64,000 nt of DNA, taken from positions 32,713,501 to 32,777,500 of the forward strand of contig NC_068557.1 in NCBI RefSeq assembly GCF_022201045.2. The letters run 5' to 3'. Source of the DNA: Citrus sinensis (taxonomy: Eukaryota > Streptophyta > Magnoliopsida > Sapindales > Rutaceae). This document shows, one piece after another, positions 15,107 to 28,199 of this stretch. A program made the translations under genes and the position numbers. The stretch's first letter is position 1. Each line of letters opens with the position of its first letter. The notes under the pieces were generated by a model. That model ran no database searches, was not told the DNA's origin, and was given only the letters and a program-made list of their open reading frames with translations.

Positions 15107-16637
15107 AAACCACTTCTATCATTAACAAAATATGAATAATCGAAACAGTTATGCCAATTGAGATTATAAATTTTCTTTTCTCTAAAAGAAAAAAAGATGA
15201 CAGCATACAAGTGAAAGAATGATAACACTATTGCCCATTTTATTTTCAAATTATCAAACATTTCATACAAATCCAGTAATCATTCTCAAAGTGGTCACAT
15301 TTTCATCAAGGAAGCTAGATATCTCACTTCAACATGACATATTACACACTATTTTTTAGCATAGAACATCCCCATCATTTTAAATAATCGTCGGACTATG
15401 ATCCAAGTGGTACCCCAGTTTCCATGGAAAAGCAACCAATTTCACACTTGAAATGCATTAGATTAAGGGACAGGGATACAGAACAATAGTGATTGGAAGC
15501 AACGGTTATTAACAGCACAAGGTGAGGCTTAGCACTAAAATTGAGACATGGTAAACAAAATTAGTGACTGATTTATCTAACTTGATATGAACTTGGTGGC
15601 AGCTAAAAAGACTATTTTCTGAAAGCAACTTCCAGAAAAGATAATTATTGCCACTTTCCATTGATCACTTCCAAAGAACAAACTCCAAACCTTCGAGGGC
15701 AGATGATCCTTCATAAATCATAACACCTCCATGGAGAATGTTCTATTTTCCAGTCCTCGACAACATAACAGAATCCTTTCTCAGGCACTACTTTGTTATA
15801 GCACAGTCTAAGAGTGCAGATAAATCCATCTGTGATACTGTTCTCCTATATTGCTCATGGAAAGATCAGATCATGCCGCTAAAATTGACATTTCCTCTAT
15901 TTCTGTATTCAGCATGCTTTATACTGTTAATGAACTAACATCAATTTAAGGGGAAAGTTACATCTAGAGCTGAAGATAATTTATACATCCAATGCTTGTG
16001 GCATTGGATTGAATATCAAGTTTGTAGACCGATCACAGCTAAAAAAAAAAAAAAAAAAGAAATAAAAGAGAGAGAAGATGGCATCACTACTACAAACTCC
16101 ACAAACCCCGAAAACCCAAGTAAGCTCCATAACTAAAAACCAGATTCGAAGATCAAACATTACATCTAAATTTTAGGAATCACACTCTCTACTGGCCAAA
16201 AATTCAATTTCCGCACTTGACATTTTCACTAAAATCAAACATTCGGGAAAATCGTAAAAGAAAAGAGCGGATCAACAGCTGAAGCTACAACCGACAATCG
16301 CAATGCACATTTAATTCAGACACCCACCAAGCCTATCTCACATTTGACTCTTGTTCAGCAACAGATCAGACAAAGTAAAGATAAACACTGAAAAAAAAAA
16401 ATTGCACACCTGAAATGTAATCTTCAATGGCTCATCAACTGCCAATAAACACGTAAATTAAGAAATTAAAAAAAAAAAAGAAGAAGAAGAAGAAAATTGA
16501 GCAAGGATTTTGAAGTGGCAAAAAAAGAAATAAAAAAATTCTCTTTTTTTGTAAAAAAAAAAGGGAAAGTAAAGCAAAGAACCTTGATCCATCAGAGCTT
16601 GGAACTGAGTGACAGCTTCATGAGAAACGGTAACCAT
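12604..16637 (-). CDS. SEC14-like phosphatidylinositol-transfer protein (CRAL-TRIO domain)
   Basis: Eleven exons on the minus strand join in frame: 16637-16583, 16438-16410, 15070-14987, 14881-14828, 14577-14500, 14343-14290, 14111-14052, 13984-13889, 13431-13330, 13209-13129, 12900-12604, giving 329 residues. The N-terminal CRAL-TRIO-N helices contain YPTETLVRFLKARDGNVSKA and WRAQNEIDKILS; the lipid-binding fold follows with MSGYSREGLPVFAVGVG, ITTCVKVLDMTGLKLSALSQ, IISTVDDLNYPEKTNTYYIV and KPLLQERTRKKIQVL. Such proteins exchange phosphatidylinositol and other lipids between membranes; no GOLD or nodulin domain is present, so it is the short cytosolic type. The closest family I recognise is At5g47730/At1g55840, and it keeps the Arabidopsis position beside the thiolase. 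Its 5' leader carries a (GA)n run near 16980. Confidence 0.9.
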
Positions 16638-19003
16638 TTCCTGTGATCTCAGAAGAATAAAATGGAAAATCTTTTGAGACTTATTAATATTATTAGCTTA
16701 AGAAATCCCTTTTCTACTCTATTTCAGTTAACATTCACACCACTACAATGCTAACTAAACTAAAAGCTAAGCTAAACTAGACTAAACTAAACAAGTTTAT
16801 TTTTTTTCTTTTCTCTTTCTTTTTTTTCTTTAAGAAGAAAAAGAAAAGAAAAGAAAAGAAAGAAAAAGGAAAAACTGGCAAGTGAAAGTAAGAGAGAAAA
16901 GTGAGTGAATAGGGGGTCAACAAAGGCTGTTAATCGAAAACTAAAAAGAAGAGAAAATGCGGAACTGATGCAGTGAGAGAGAGAGAGAGAGAGCGCGCGC
17001 GGTGAATTAAGACAACACTGCCATTAGATTTAGTTGTTGTTTTTACTGTTTACTTACTTACTGTTTACTTACTTGTATTTGTAATTTGTATCTACCAATT
17101 TACCACTTTACCACCGGGACGGATCATGGATGGAAATTTTATATTTAATAATAATAATAATGAAAATAATAATTTATGAAATGCATAAAATAAAATTGAA
17201 AAATACGTATAGACTTCTATTCTATAGTTGTTTGTTTGTTAATTTTAATTTTTTAGACGTGAGTGATATGTTTTGGTTAAAAAATAACTGAAGATTAAAA
17301 AAAAAAAAAACCAATAGACAGGATTGGCTTGGAGAACGCAGAACTAAATTTTGATTGGTGGGTGCCGGTGTGCTTTGGCCGCCTCGGCATCGGCATCCAA
17401 TTGTTTATTATTTTATCTTTTTTTTTTTTTTTTTGGGTGGGTGCTACTTAATAATATTAATAAATAAATAAAAATATTGCAACGAGCAACCTCGTCCATG
17501 CACGAGGATTGAAGAATCTATATATATACACTAAGCCACATGTAAGTTTCAGTCATTGCAAAATATGTAAAAATTTATGATATGATAGTAAGAATTATTG
17601 TCATGACACAAGACTGTAAGTTACATCAATTGTATATTATATACCAAACAAACAAAACATATGAGATATGCTCAGATCTCAAAAGTAATAAAATAAATAA
17701 ATAGATATCTCATCCTTATACACTCAACATAAATTTTAAAATTTTAAGTTAAAGGTGCGTTGTTTAGAATGAATGAATACACTATTTGGATCTAAAATTG
17801 CGAAAGAGGAGAAAGGAAAAGGGAAAGAGAGGAATCAAATGACAGGTTTACGCCATCCCATTTATATATCCATGGCAGTGGACAGCATTTGGTTTGGTCG
17901 TTAGAATTTAGAACAACAAGAGATTGTGAAAATGAGAGAAAGTCAAAGCAAAGCAAGTTTTAATTTGATTACAAGGATTAGAAGAAAGCTACTGCCCTTC
18001 CTGTTTGGTTTTGGTAGTAGTGCCAATGTTGGCATGGCCTGATGGCCACATAAGCAGAGCAGATTTCAATGGGTTCGCATCACATTAAAGCAGCCCAACC
18101 CAGTTGAGGCTTGAGATCAAGCCCATGTCCGAGTATCTCGGTCGATCGCTTTTTAAGAGAAATTATTCATCCTCCACTCATTTTTTTCAACTTTTAAAAA
18201 AAAAAAATATAATTTTTTTACTGAAATCTATCTAAAATTATATTTTTTTTCACTTTTTTATTTATATTTGGAGACCGTTAAAAAAACTAATAGAATATTA
18301 TGTAAATAATTTTTTTACCCTCAAATATAAAAGATAAATTATTCACCAACCACCTATTTTTTTCGCTAAACTATACTTGAAGTTATATTATTTTGTACCT
18401 TTCTACCACTGTATTATTGTGAAATGATAATTTTACCCTTATGATGTCAGTAAAATTTTAACAGTGTTATAACGAAGGTGTACTAATAAAAAAAATGTTA
18501 ACTTCAAGTGAAGCGCTGTAAAAAAAAATGTATATTTTTTTAAAAATAGTGTAAAAATGAGTGGACGGTGGATACTTTTTTTTTTTTTTAATTTACCAAC
18601 ATAACAATAACAAACTAATAGGTGGCCCCACCTAGGTTACAACTTACTACTAGTTCTTCGTACTTTTTACCTACATACTACAAATGTACATACAATACGT
18701 ATATTTATTTATACCTTTTTTTTTGTTTGAAAAAATAAAAATAGACAATTGACTCCAGTAGCAATAACCTCCTATCATAAGATTATTCCTTTTTCTTTAC
18801 TGGAATATTCGTCCCATATCATTGACTTGACATTGCTTGTTAACGTCATGACTGAGTCGTGGCTGAGTAGCCAACAATATGATATAAATATCTTATATTA
18901 TATGTGTATGTAAATTAAATGATATTCTTTTGTCATTTTGCTTAAGACTTGAACCTGGAAAAGTCAAAGAGGATTTGGCAATTTGCGTCTCAACCGCTGC
19001 GAA

Positions 19004-19037
<34 letters not shown>

Positions 19038-19136
19038 GATATGTGTGTGTGTGTGTGAATAAAATAAAGAATTAATGGCATGAATTTGATATGATATGCT
19101 CAGTTTTATGTTTCTCAAATAATTTCAGCTAGAAAA
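16638..19136. other. divergent upstream region of SEC14-like and USP genes
   Basis: This 2.5-kb AT-rich spacer lies between two divergently transcribed genes. It holds (GA)n near 16977-16993, several A/T homopolymers, (TA)n near 19010-19036 and (TG)n just after it, plus a foldback element at 18158-18596. An acceptor, ATTTCAG, ends at about 19128, suggesting a 5' UTR intron in the USP gene. No ORF resembles a known protein. Confidence 0.5.
18158..18596. mobile_element. probable foldback / MITE-like element
   Basis: The left end (CATCCTCCACTCATTTTTTT) and the complement of the right end (TATCCACCGTCCACTCATTTT) form imperfect inverted repeats of about 30 bp, and a related block, TTATTCACCAACCACC, lies between. 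No target duplication was established and the superfamily is unknown. Confidence 0.4.
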
Positions 19137-20813
19137 ATGTCGGTATCGACAAGTACAACGGAGGGTAACCAAGCTAGTAGTGGAGATGACAAGTATCCAA
19201 TTCCTCTCACGAGATATATTAATACCATTTCTAGTTCATCAAGTACTTCAAGCAGAAGCGGCAGTACTAGTAGTATAACGAGTGAAATAGAAGAAGAAGA
19301 AGAGAATTATAATTCCAGCAGAAGCAATTCTAGTCAGCTACTGTCTGAGATCAATGACGGGAATGGGATGCCGATGCCATTGGCGCCGATCAAAGAAGAA
19401 ATCGAAAGCAGTTTCTTTTCATTTGATGTTGCTAACGGGAATGGCACTCAAGAAGAAGACATCATATATGTAGCAGTTGGCAAGAGTCAGTCCAGCATGG
19501 ATGCACTTTCATGGACGCTGAGGCATGCTGTTAATCCATCAACTCTGATTTTTCTCATTCATGTCTTCCCACAAGTCAAATTCGTTCCTTCTCCACGTAA
19601 GCTAATTACTCCTTAAACCTGACCTCTCCAACTCCCTCCCCAGAAAATATCTCTGTCTTTCTCTTCTTTCGTCTTAATTTTCCGATTATTATGATTATTA
19701 TTATTATTATTATTATTATTATTTTGGTAGGACTTACTGGCTAGATATTAGAAATTAAAGAGTTATTGGTTGGTTGGTCAAAAATGGCGCTTTGACTGAC
19801 AATCTTGCAGCGCCCGTGATTTCACTCTGGTCGATAAAACAAACAACAAAGTCAAGCCTTAATTGATGATCATTTTTTTTCTTTGATGCATATGTAATGC
19901 GTTTTCACATAAAACTTGCATGACTCTCGGAAGTTATTGTCTTGTTTGCCTGGAGAAAGCACCGCCGGTGCTTTCGAGTCTTTAATTGGTAGCAAGTACA
20001 TATGTCTGTGCATGTCGACGTACTAGTGTGGTTAAGCCCATTTGATTTGATAAATTGATATTATGAGACTGAGCCCCTCCTATTTTGTGTGGGTGATAAT
20101 GCTGTATGCAGTTGGCAAGCTACCAAGGAATCAAGTGAATCCAGAGCAACTGGAGACCTTCATGGCCCAAGAAACAGGCAAGAGGAGACAACTCCTTCAA
20201 AAGTTTCTTGATACATGCTCCCAATCTAAGGTGCTCGATTAATTTATTCAACTGAAAATGTCAACTTTCTTATTACCCCCAGACATCGCTCCTTGTAGTT
20301 GTGTGATTCAAGTAAATTGTTTTAATTTCAATCAAGAAAACTTTTTATGTTATGGTCAAACAGGTTATGGTGGATACTGTGCTTATTGAGAGTGATTTGG
20401 TTGCCAAGGCTATTTTGGACCTCATTCCAGTTCTTAACATTAGGAAACTAGTTGTCGGAACCACAAAATCCAGTCTAAGGTTTCATTTTCATTCCATAAA
20501 TTTCAATGGCATTGGCACCCTCATCTTGTTTTATTTCTCAATTCTTCTATTTTGTTTTTAAATAATTTTTTACATATGGTTGAGGGTACTTAGGAAATCA
20601 AAGTCAGGAAGAATAAGTGGGATGGCTGATCATATACTGCAGACTGCACCAGAAACTTGCGAGATCAAGGTAGTCTGTGAAGGAAAGGAAGTGATTGACC
20701 AGATGATTAATGACTCACCGTCTCCACGCAATAATGATCACAACAGTCTCAAGGCTTCACAAGAAAAAAATGAACTCCCTGGTTCTTTCTCATGCATGTG
20801 CTTCAAGCTCTAA
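19137..20813 (+). CDS. universal-stress-protein-type (adenine nucleotide alpha hydrolase-like) protein
   Basis: Four exons (19137-19596, 20112-20230, 20364-20479, 20594-20813) join in frame to 304 residues. The first 100 or so residues are Ser/Glu-rich and probably disordered. A USP-type alpha/beta fold follows: strand IIYVAVGKSQSSMDALSWTL, then HAVNPSTLIFLIHVFPQV, a helix ETGKRRQLLQKFLDTCSQSK, VMVDTVLIESDLVAKAILDL and the nucleotide-loop-like RKLVVGTTKSSLRKSKSGR. The C-terminus ends SCMCFKL. No kinase or U-box domain is attached. It matches the USP-like family of At5g47740, which in Arabidopsis sits between the SEC14-like and D6PKL2 genes as here. Biochemical function is unknown; ATP or other nucleotide binding is inferred from the fold. 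Confidence 0.85.
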
Positions 20814-21536
20814 ATTCAGTTATTTGATTGACAACATATTTACCAGATAATATATGCAACATTTCATTGCTGTTGGGGACTCGTCTTCTTTCTTTCAGTG
20901 ACACAGGAAAACAAAAAAAAAAGCCACCAACAATAATGATTGATAGCAGTTCTCTTTAATCTTGTACACAAGTATGTTGTTAACCAATTCAAGCAAACTG
21001 TCTATTGTCACTGTTGTATTATCACAAGTGAAATGTCTTTGATGGATGATACATAATATAAAACTCTCCAAACTTCTTTGATCACTTAACTTCAGAGCGA
21101 CTGCACAAAATAATAGAGTCCATTATGAAATAGCCTTCCATAACAAAATGTCTAAATCCTCTGTACAAGTTACTGTTAACCTATATTTCTTGGAGGGGGC
21201 CAAAATAAAAAATGACAAAAAGTCATTCAGCAATCTATCCACATCATATTTGAGACACCAAATTTGTTTCTAATACCCCGATATAAGCTTAATTTCCAGT
21301 GCACATGCTATTTTCTAAGACTTTAAGCCCCTAAAAGATGGAGCCTATGCGACAACAACTAAATACAGGTTTGAAACTGTTTACTAAGCAAAAACCAAAA
21401 AAACAAACATACAATTCTTCATTATCTGTCAACAAGAAAAGAACGTATCCTCATCATCAACAACCCTTGGGATGTTCAGAACAATTCTTTTCCTTAATAG
21501 AAACAATTTGCAAACTGCAATCAATACCGACTATCA
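20814..21536. other. convergent intergenic region with two 3' UTRs
   Basis: The spacer between the USP gene (+) and the D6PKL gene (-) is probably mostly UTR. The ORF at 21338-21583 overlaps the kinase 3' end in antisense and looks spurious. No repeat is evident. Confidence 0.5.
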
Positions 21537-23997
21537 CTAAAAGAAATCAAACTCAAGATAATTATCAGAACCTCTCTGATTAGGTGGAACCATAGTAGGG
21601 GCTGTCTTTTCACTTGTTGACGATGTTGGGGCTGGTATTCGCTCAATCTCAACTGGCTTTGGGATTTCAGGTGGGGTGGCACAACGTATTAATGCCCAAT
21701 TTACACCTTCAAAGAAAGGGTGTTGCTTAATTTCAGTTGCCCCTCGCTTATAAGCCAACCTATGCTGTGGCTCCTTTACAAGCAACCCCCTTATGAGGTC
21801 CCTCGCAGCAAAACTGACAACAGGTGATTCTGGAAACCTAAGAGGCTGACCCACAACATTGAATAATGTGGCTCGGTTACCAGATCCTTTAAAAGGGGTT
21901 TTACCAAACAAGAGTTCATACAGAAAGATCCCAAAAGTCCACCAATCAACAGCACTTCCATGACCTTCACCCTTGATGATTTCAGGGGCCAAATACTCAT
22001 GGGTTCCAACAAATGACATAGACCGGGCTTCCGTGGGCTCTGCTATGAGCTCGGGTAATGGGCTGACTTGGTTTCCAATTTCATTTTTAGGTTTTCTATC
22101 CTTCTTGGACTTGCTAGAAAAGAGGCGGGGTGAGAAGCAAGTAGGAGTGACACAGGATGGCTGAATGCAAGAAGGCTCGATGCATGCAGGCTGGACACAA
22201 TAAACAGGATTCTTTCGTAATGGCTCAGCATCAAGGGATGAGGCTTTGATAAGAGTTGGACTGACTGCACAGCGGAGGGAAAGATCAAAATCAGAGAGCA
22301 TTATGTGGCCATCTTCCCTCACGAGGACATTTTCTGGCTTAAGGTCACGGTAGATGATACCAAGCATGTGTAGATATTCAAGTGCTAGCAGGACCTCTGC
22401 CACATAGAACCTGGAGATAAAAATGCAAAAATGACAACAATCATTATAATAATGTTCATAAAAATCACTTAAGCTCCAAAAGCAACAAGTTAGCATTTGA
22501 CCTTTCTACAGTATATCATGAAAAGCAGCAAGTGGAAAGAAAAAGTAAAAACCATAAGTGGCGCCCCCATAACATCAAATAAGTGCAGTTACAAACGGAA
22601 TGCCATCTAAATCTATTGGTCTGCCATTTTCTATCAACCATTTTATGGTATAAGAGGGGCATTCACAATGAAGTGTATCAAATTGTTTTTCTGGTTGCAT
22701 AAAGATAAAAAAAGATCCTATACTATGAAGTTTCTTAGTTCCACTGTATGGTTATCTGCAGTAAATAGTTCTACAACATCTGCATTCCAATGTGCACAGA
22801 CATTTAGACCTCTTGAATATTTTATGCAGCAGAGAGATAATAATTTGATTGTTGCAGCAGATTCTTGAGGGGGAATGAACAGAAAGATTCCAAAATTCAG
22901 ATATTATGTAAAATAGCAGATAGCAAAACACTATGTGTAAAAAAAAAATAGGTTAACATCAAAGGTTAGTCAACCAAAATATGCATGGCACTGGATTAAG
23001 AAACCAAATTTATGTCAAAAATTAGGTTATTATACCTAACTGCCTGCTCAGGAAAATATTTGCCTGGCTGTTTCTGCCTCAGAGTGTGTAAGTCTCCTCC
23101 AGGGCAAAACTCCATTACCAAGCAAGAGAACTTTTCTGTCTCAAAGTGAGTATAAAGCGTTGGAAGAAAGGGATGGTCTAGAGATTGCAATATCTCTCTC
23201 TCTGTCTGAGCCCGAAGCAGTTTTTTACGGCCCGCTAAAGAAGCTTTGTCCATTACCTTCATCGCAAAATAACACTTAGTTCCACTCAACTCTGAAAGAT
23301 AGACACTTCCAATATCCCCACAACCCAATCTTTTTAGCAGTCTAAAATGGCTTAAACCCAAAACTCCATCTCTTGCTCTGACTGCTTGGATGGCTTCCCA
23401 TCTCAAGTCATTGGCTTTATGGGGCTTATTGATACTGCTACTGAAGCTGCTACATGTGCTCTCATCACTCACATCACTGCTTGTGCTTCCTCTACATATA
23501 CTGCTCTTGCCACTCTCAACATAATCAAGACGATCACTAATTTTGGCACTTCCACTAGTTTTTGCAAGACTGCTGGTGCCATCACTAACTTTGCCAGAAA
23601 CTGAACTGTTTTTAACACTTCCATACTCTGATGTTTTCTTTTCTTGATCAACAGAAACATCCTGTGAGCCTCTATTCTCGCTCACCACAGAATCTACATT
23701 AGATGCTTGTTCAAGACCAAGTGAGGAAGAATTAGATTTAAGTTGATTGATCAAAGAATCAACAGGACCCTTCTGATTTGAATTTGATGAAGTTTTACTT
23801 TGAGAAGCTTCTACTGCAACCTGCTTCGGGGTCTTATCAACTGATTTTGGTAATTGTTTCGGAGAAACCAGCTCTGGTTTATTTGTTTTTGATCCATTTA
23901 AAGGCAAAGACACAGGCTCATCTGCCCCAATCTTTTGAACACCAGCTGTTTTTTGTTGTTCTTTTGAGGAAGCTTTTGCAACAGCTTTTGAGGCCAT
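21537..23997 (-). CDS. D6PKL2: AGC VIII serine/threonine kinase, D6 protein kinase-like
   Basis: Two exons (23997-23036 and 22410-21537) join within an Arg codon to give 611 residues. After about 230 Ser-rich, low-complexity residues comes the kinase domain: modified glycine loop [33 protein letters not shown] with the ATP Lys, catalytic [17 protein letters not shown], then DFD in place of DFG ([10 protein letters not shown]), a plant AGCVIII hallmark. A Cys/Pro-rich insertion of roughly 80 residues ([15 protein letters not shown]) precedes [20 protein letters not shown]. The C-terminus ends YLEFDFF, the PDK1-binding hydrophobic motif. D6PK-type kinases phosphorylate PIN auxin exporters at the plasma membrane. 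Position after the USP gene matches At5g47750 (D6PKL2). Confidence 0.93.
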
Positions 23998-25468
23998 CAG
24001 AGTATACAGAAATCTTAGATATACATCAGATCAAACAAATGCCGCACTCAGTGTCCTTGGCAAAAAACAATTATATCAGCAATCAAAAGCCTAGCAAATT
24101 CTCTCCCAAATCTGCACACAGCAACCAAGTTTATTAGAGACATCAAACTAGGGTAAGACAACATGCTGCACTCGGATACGACAATATATCTTTCTAAAAT
24201 GCCCAGAAGAAAAAGAGAGAGAGAGAGAGGTTTCTCCATGCATATTTGAAACCTGAATTAAGAAAGAAAATCGAAAATATTCAACAGGTGGCCTAAAAAT
24301 CAGCTCATAGCTAAGTATGGACACGCATTAGCCACTAAACTTAGAGACATCTTTTTCAATAAAAGGATCCAAGATGCAAACTTTGATAACCAAACAGAAG
24401 AAGAACTTATTAACACCCAATAACTAAATACAATTAATTTACCCCAACGAAATAAGAAGATTCAAGCACAGAATGAGCAGACCTTTTCAGACAAATAATA
24501 CGGATAAGGAAAAAAAGGGGGGGTGCGGGGGCAGATTAGATTAAAAAAAGATCACAACATCCTCCTCAATAGCGCAATCAGTCCTCAAAAGAACATCATA
24601 CATATAAAATAATAATAATAATAATAAGAAGAAGAAGAAGAAGAGATACAGAAGTAACAACAAAATTGATTCAAGGATAGGATCACCAAAAAAAAAAGCT
24701 ACAAAATCAGCTAATTAAGTTAAGTCATCCAGCTAAATAATGCAGTTAAAAGACAAACCTCAGCTAGCTAATCTCAATCAGATAATGAAATATCATCACA
24801 ATCGATAATACAAGCATGATCATCAAGGCTCAAGCTAACATAAAAATCAGATCTTGATCACAAAAATCACATCTTTTTGTTTGGAGCCAACACAGATCCA
24901 AAACAACAACCTAAGTGCATACCCAGATACAAAAGCTAAAACATAAGAACAAAAACCCATCAAGCAAAACACAACAGACTCCAAAAAAAAAAAAAAAACC
25001 TGATCTCAAGTATCAAAAAACTTCAGTGCTTTGCTTTTTCAATTTATTTCCAATATTTGCGGCAGGGACTAAAAAAAGAACGAAAGCTCTTCGAAAGCTG
25101 AATTATTTAATACAGATACACATAAACGAACTGTTGTTGGTATAGAAAGAGAGAAAAAGAGAGTACAAAAAAAATGGGACAATGTGATGCTTGTGGTGAA
25201 CTATTAGGCAAAGCACAGGCACATAGAGAGGTCAAAGCAAAGCTTAAAGCCTTAAAGTTGAGTTTGGTTTTCTAACTTTTTTTTTTTAATAAATAAAGAC
25301 ATAATTTTTAAGGCAACAAAAATTTGATTGGTTTTGTTTCTGACTTGTGAGTCTGACACTAAAGAAAAGAAAAGGGATTAGGAGTTTGTTGGGCATTGGT
25401 GGTCCGGTCCGGTCCGGTCCGGTCCGTCTCCCCAATTCTGAGGCTGGGAGGTTCTTTCCTTCACCTTG
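23998..25468. other. 5' leader and upstream region of the D6PKL gene
   Basis: This probably contains a long leader with at least one intron, and the promoter. Simple repeats are (AAT)n/(AAG)n near 24608-24645 and (GGTCC)5 at 25401-25425. No coding ORF is supported. Confidence 0.45.
25401..25425 (+). repeat. (GGTCC)5 microsatellite
   Basis: Five perfect GGTCC pentamers form a short GC-rich island in otherwise AT-rich DNA upstream of the kinase gene. Confidence 0.95.
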
Positions 25469-25483
25469 CTCTGTCTCGAGTCT

Positions 25484-25894
25484 CTTTTTTTTTTTTTTAA
25501 TACTGATTAATCATCATATTACTGCATTATACAGATATTTACAACTGCTATTATAGCAGATATATTATTTACAATCAAAAATACATGATTGAGACTTATA
25601 TTATTACATTAAATTCTGTGAAGTACATGCCCAGACAAATAATCCCTTACAACTGCTATTATAGCAGATATATTATTTACAATCAAAAATACATGATTGA
25701 GACTTATATTATTACATTAAATTCTGTGAAGTACATGCCCAGACAAATAATCCCTTACAGAAGAGGAAATTTTTGAAATATTAAACAAATAAGCACGTTA
25801 GCCCCCACAAATACTTTTGTGGGGGCTTGAACCGCTGTCCTCACAATGCTTGTGAGGGCAGCAGCCCACCACTCCGACCAAGGCCGAAGTGGCA
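25484..25894 (-). mobile_element. tRNA-derived SINE with internal tandem duplication
   Basis: On the minus strand the head carries RNA polymerase III promoter boxes: an A-box-like GGAGTGGTGGGCTGC and a B-box-like GCGGTTCAAGCCCC, separated by the hairpin CCCTCACAAGCATTGTGAGG. The tail ends in a run of A (T run at 25484-25498 on the plus strand). Direct repeats flank it: CTCTGTCTCGAGTCT at 25469-25483 and CTCTGTCCCGAGTCT at 25895-25909 (14 of 15 bases), a target duplication of typical size. The body contains a 108-bp tandem duplication. About 411 bp, inserted upstream of the D6PKL gene. The family name is not known to me. Confidence 0.85.
25541..25756 (-). repeat. 108-bp tandem duplication within the SINE body
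   Basis: Copies 25541-25648 and 25649-25756 start ACAACTGCTATTATAGCAG and look essentially identical, indicating a recent duplication or a young SINE subfamily. Confidence 0.92.
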
Positions 25895-25909
25895 CTCTGT
25901 CCCGAGTCT

Positions 25910-26186
25910 AAAAGAGAAAAAAGAATCTGTTAGAATTACCAAACAGCCCCCTCCTCTATCTTCTTTCTATTTCATTTTAATTTCAATTAATTTAATTATT
26001 ATTCTCTTTTTATGATTTCCACTACTAAAATTACTATTATACTATTCAATAAATAAATATCATAATTAATTCTTAATGTTTATTATATTTTTATTTAATT
26101 CTTTCTTGAATTAAAAAAAGAATCTCTAAATTTTATTACATTTAAGTTCTTTAAGAGATGAGATTTACAATTACAAGGGATCCCCC
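25910..26186. other. intergenic, no feature seen
   Basis: AT-rich spacer between the SINE and the Tourist-like MITE. No coding or repeat structure is supported. Confidence 0.4.
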
Positions 26187-26189
26187 TAA

Positions 26190-26552
26190 GAGTATCTCCA
26201 AAAGCCTCTATAAATTTTACTCTTCAAATACTTTTTTGCTTACTTATGTGGCAAATAGAAGGGTGAAAAATATGATATTCTCCAAACGACTCTTCAAATA
26301 TAAATAAGTTAATATTATTTTAATCAAATAATTATTTTTTTAAAGGAAAAGTTAATAGCAATTAAAGCAACTCTCTCTCTTTATTCAATAAAAAGTAATA
26401 AAATATAAATTGAAGAGTGAGAAATTAACTCTCCAAATTTAAAGAGAGAGAATCAATTTTTATTTGAAGAATCTTAATTGAAGTGTTTTTTGGAGCTTTA
26501 AATATTGATGTGGCTCTTCAAATCTTATTTGAAGAGTCTTTTGGTGATGCTC
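26190..26552. mobile_element. Tourist-like (PIF/Harbinger) MITE
   Basis: The element begins GAGTATCTCCAAAAGCCTCT and ends with the complement of GAGCATCACCAAAAGACTCT, and is flanked on both sides by TAA (26187-26189, 26553-26555), the three-base target duplication of PIF/Harbinger elements. It is 363 bp with no coding capacity. The internal sequence repeats the CTCTTCAAAT and GAAGAGT motifs several times in both orientations. Confidence 0.75.
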
Positions 26553-26561
26553 TAAATTACA

Positions 26562-26648
26562 TGTAACGTCACTTACAACTACTCACATGACCAGTGCGTG
26601 GATCCCATACAACTATTGTTTATATGAGTGGTTGTAAGTTACATTACA
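26562..26648. repeat. short inverted repeat (hairpin) beside the Tourist-like MITE
   Basis: Arms TGTAACGTCACTTACAAC and the complement of GTTGTAAGTTACATTACA flank about 35 bases. The hairpin may be the remains of an older element into which the adjacent MITE inserted. Confidence 0.6.
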
Positions 26649-27472
26649 AGTGGTCAAAAGTGTAGGTCTATCTTCATTATTTACTGAAATTGATTTTTAA
26701 AATGATGGTTGATTTATTTAACAATATGAAGCGTAGTAAAAATGAGTTATTTAAAAATATCCAAGGCAAGATTAAATTTTTTTGAATTGTTAAAATCCAA
26801 CATACCCAAGATTTTGTAATGCAATCGCCTACTCTTTAACTAAGTTAACTTTATGCTATATTTAATAATCAGAGATTAGAATGAAAATTTTGGAATCAAA
26901 ATGAATTATGCGTTTTGCTTATAAAATCAAATCTTAGAATTAGAATGAAAATCGTGCAGGGCCCATAAATTTGAAAATCATTCCCAAAGTTCCAACTTTC
27001 AAGAGAGGGTTGGGAATCAGCTAAGAATGACTTTTTTTGTGCCCATCTAAATTTTATAATTCTTATTTTGTCTTTGATTTAAATAATAATTAAAAATGAT
27101 AATGAAAATCAAATGAAACCATAATCCAACACTTATGGCGTCGAGCTACCACCAACAGCAGCCGCATCAAACCAGCAGTAGCCATTGCGTCGAAATAGCA
27201 GTAGCGGAAGTCGGACCACCACCAATGGCCATCGCAGAAATTGAACCAATAGTAGCAACAGCCGTTGAGTTGCCACTGGTTCCGATTTGATGATGATGGT
27301 AATTTTTACAATGTCATAATTTTTTGGTCCCATCAATAACTATGTCATAATTTTTATTTTTATTTTTTATGTTTGTTTGTTTCTTGCCCCTTTTCTTTTT
27401 ACGACCATTGAATATTATTTTAATTTGTTCACCATTTTATTTGTAACAAAAAACAAATTTTATCTAACAGAA

Positions 27473-27514
<42 letters not shown>

Positions 27515-27662
27515 CCAACAGATATTCGTACATAAAGTTTTCTGATGAATTCCTTGTAATAGAATTCAAAGAAGATAGCATAATTATTTATCAAACAAAT
27601 GGGAACCATCAATTTTTAAAGATACAAGATCAAATTTTATTTTATTTTAAATATACATATAC

Positions 27663-27701
<39 letters not shown>

Positions 27702-28199
27702 TAATTATTGACATATTCGAAAGTTCCAGCCTTTTTAGCCTATAGCTATAGGAGGAGGAGCACTCAAGTTTTGAGTTGTCACATGCATTAATGCTCTGTA
27801 AAATGGTTACAAATTAATAAAAATGCATGGTGAAGGTGAGTACAATGAACAAGCATGACTCTAGCAATTATGGATTTCTGCTGTAGAGAAAAAATTATGC
27901 CTCGGAGCTCAAGGATAGAATGACAAAATCCCATCAATTGTGCCGACATTAGGAATGTTGATTAACCTAAATTGGCCAAGTAATTAGTTACTTACTTTGC
28001 TAGCTATGACTATGACTAGGAGTATAAGATGGACAAATAAAATCAAAATTCAAAAGAGAGAGATTGATTGTTAAATAGATCATTAGATATAGAAATGTTT
28101 CAATAAGAATATATTTTTTAATATTTTAATCTATCTCTTACTTTATTAAAATGATGAAAATTCCTTATTAAATAATCATCAGATATTTAAAAAGTTATT
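26649..28199. other. intergenic spacer, no gene recognised
   Basis: AT-rich. Contains a degenerate CAR/GCA-rich stretch at 27121-27290 that opens an ORF on the minus strand by composition only, (ATT)n at about 27475-27512 and (TA)n/(GA)n at 27656-27701. Nothing else is supported. Confidence 0.45.
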
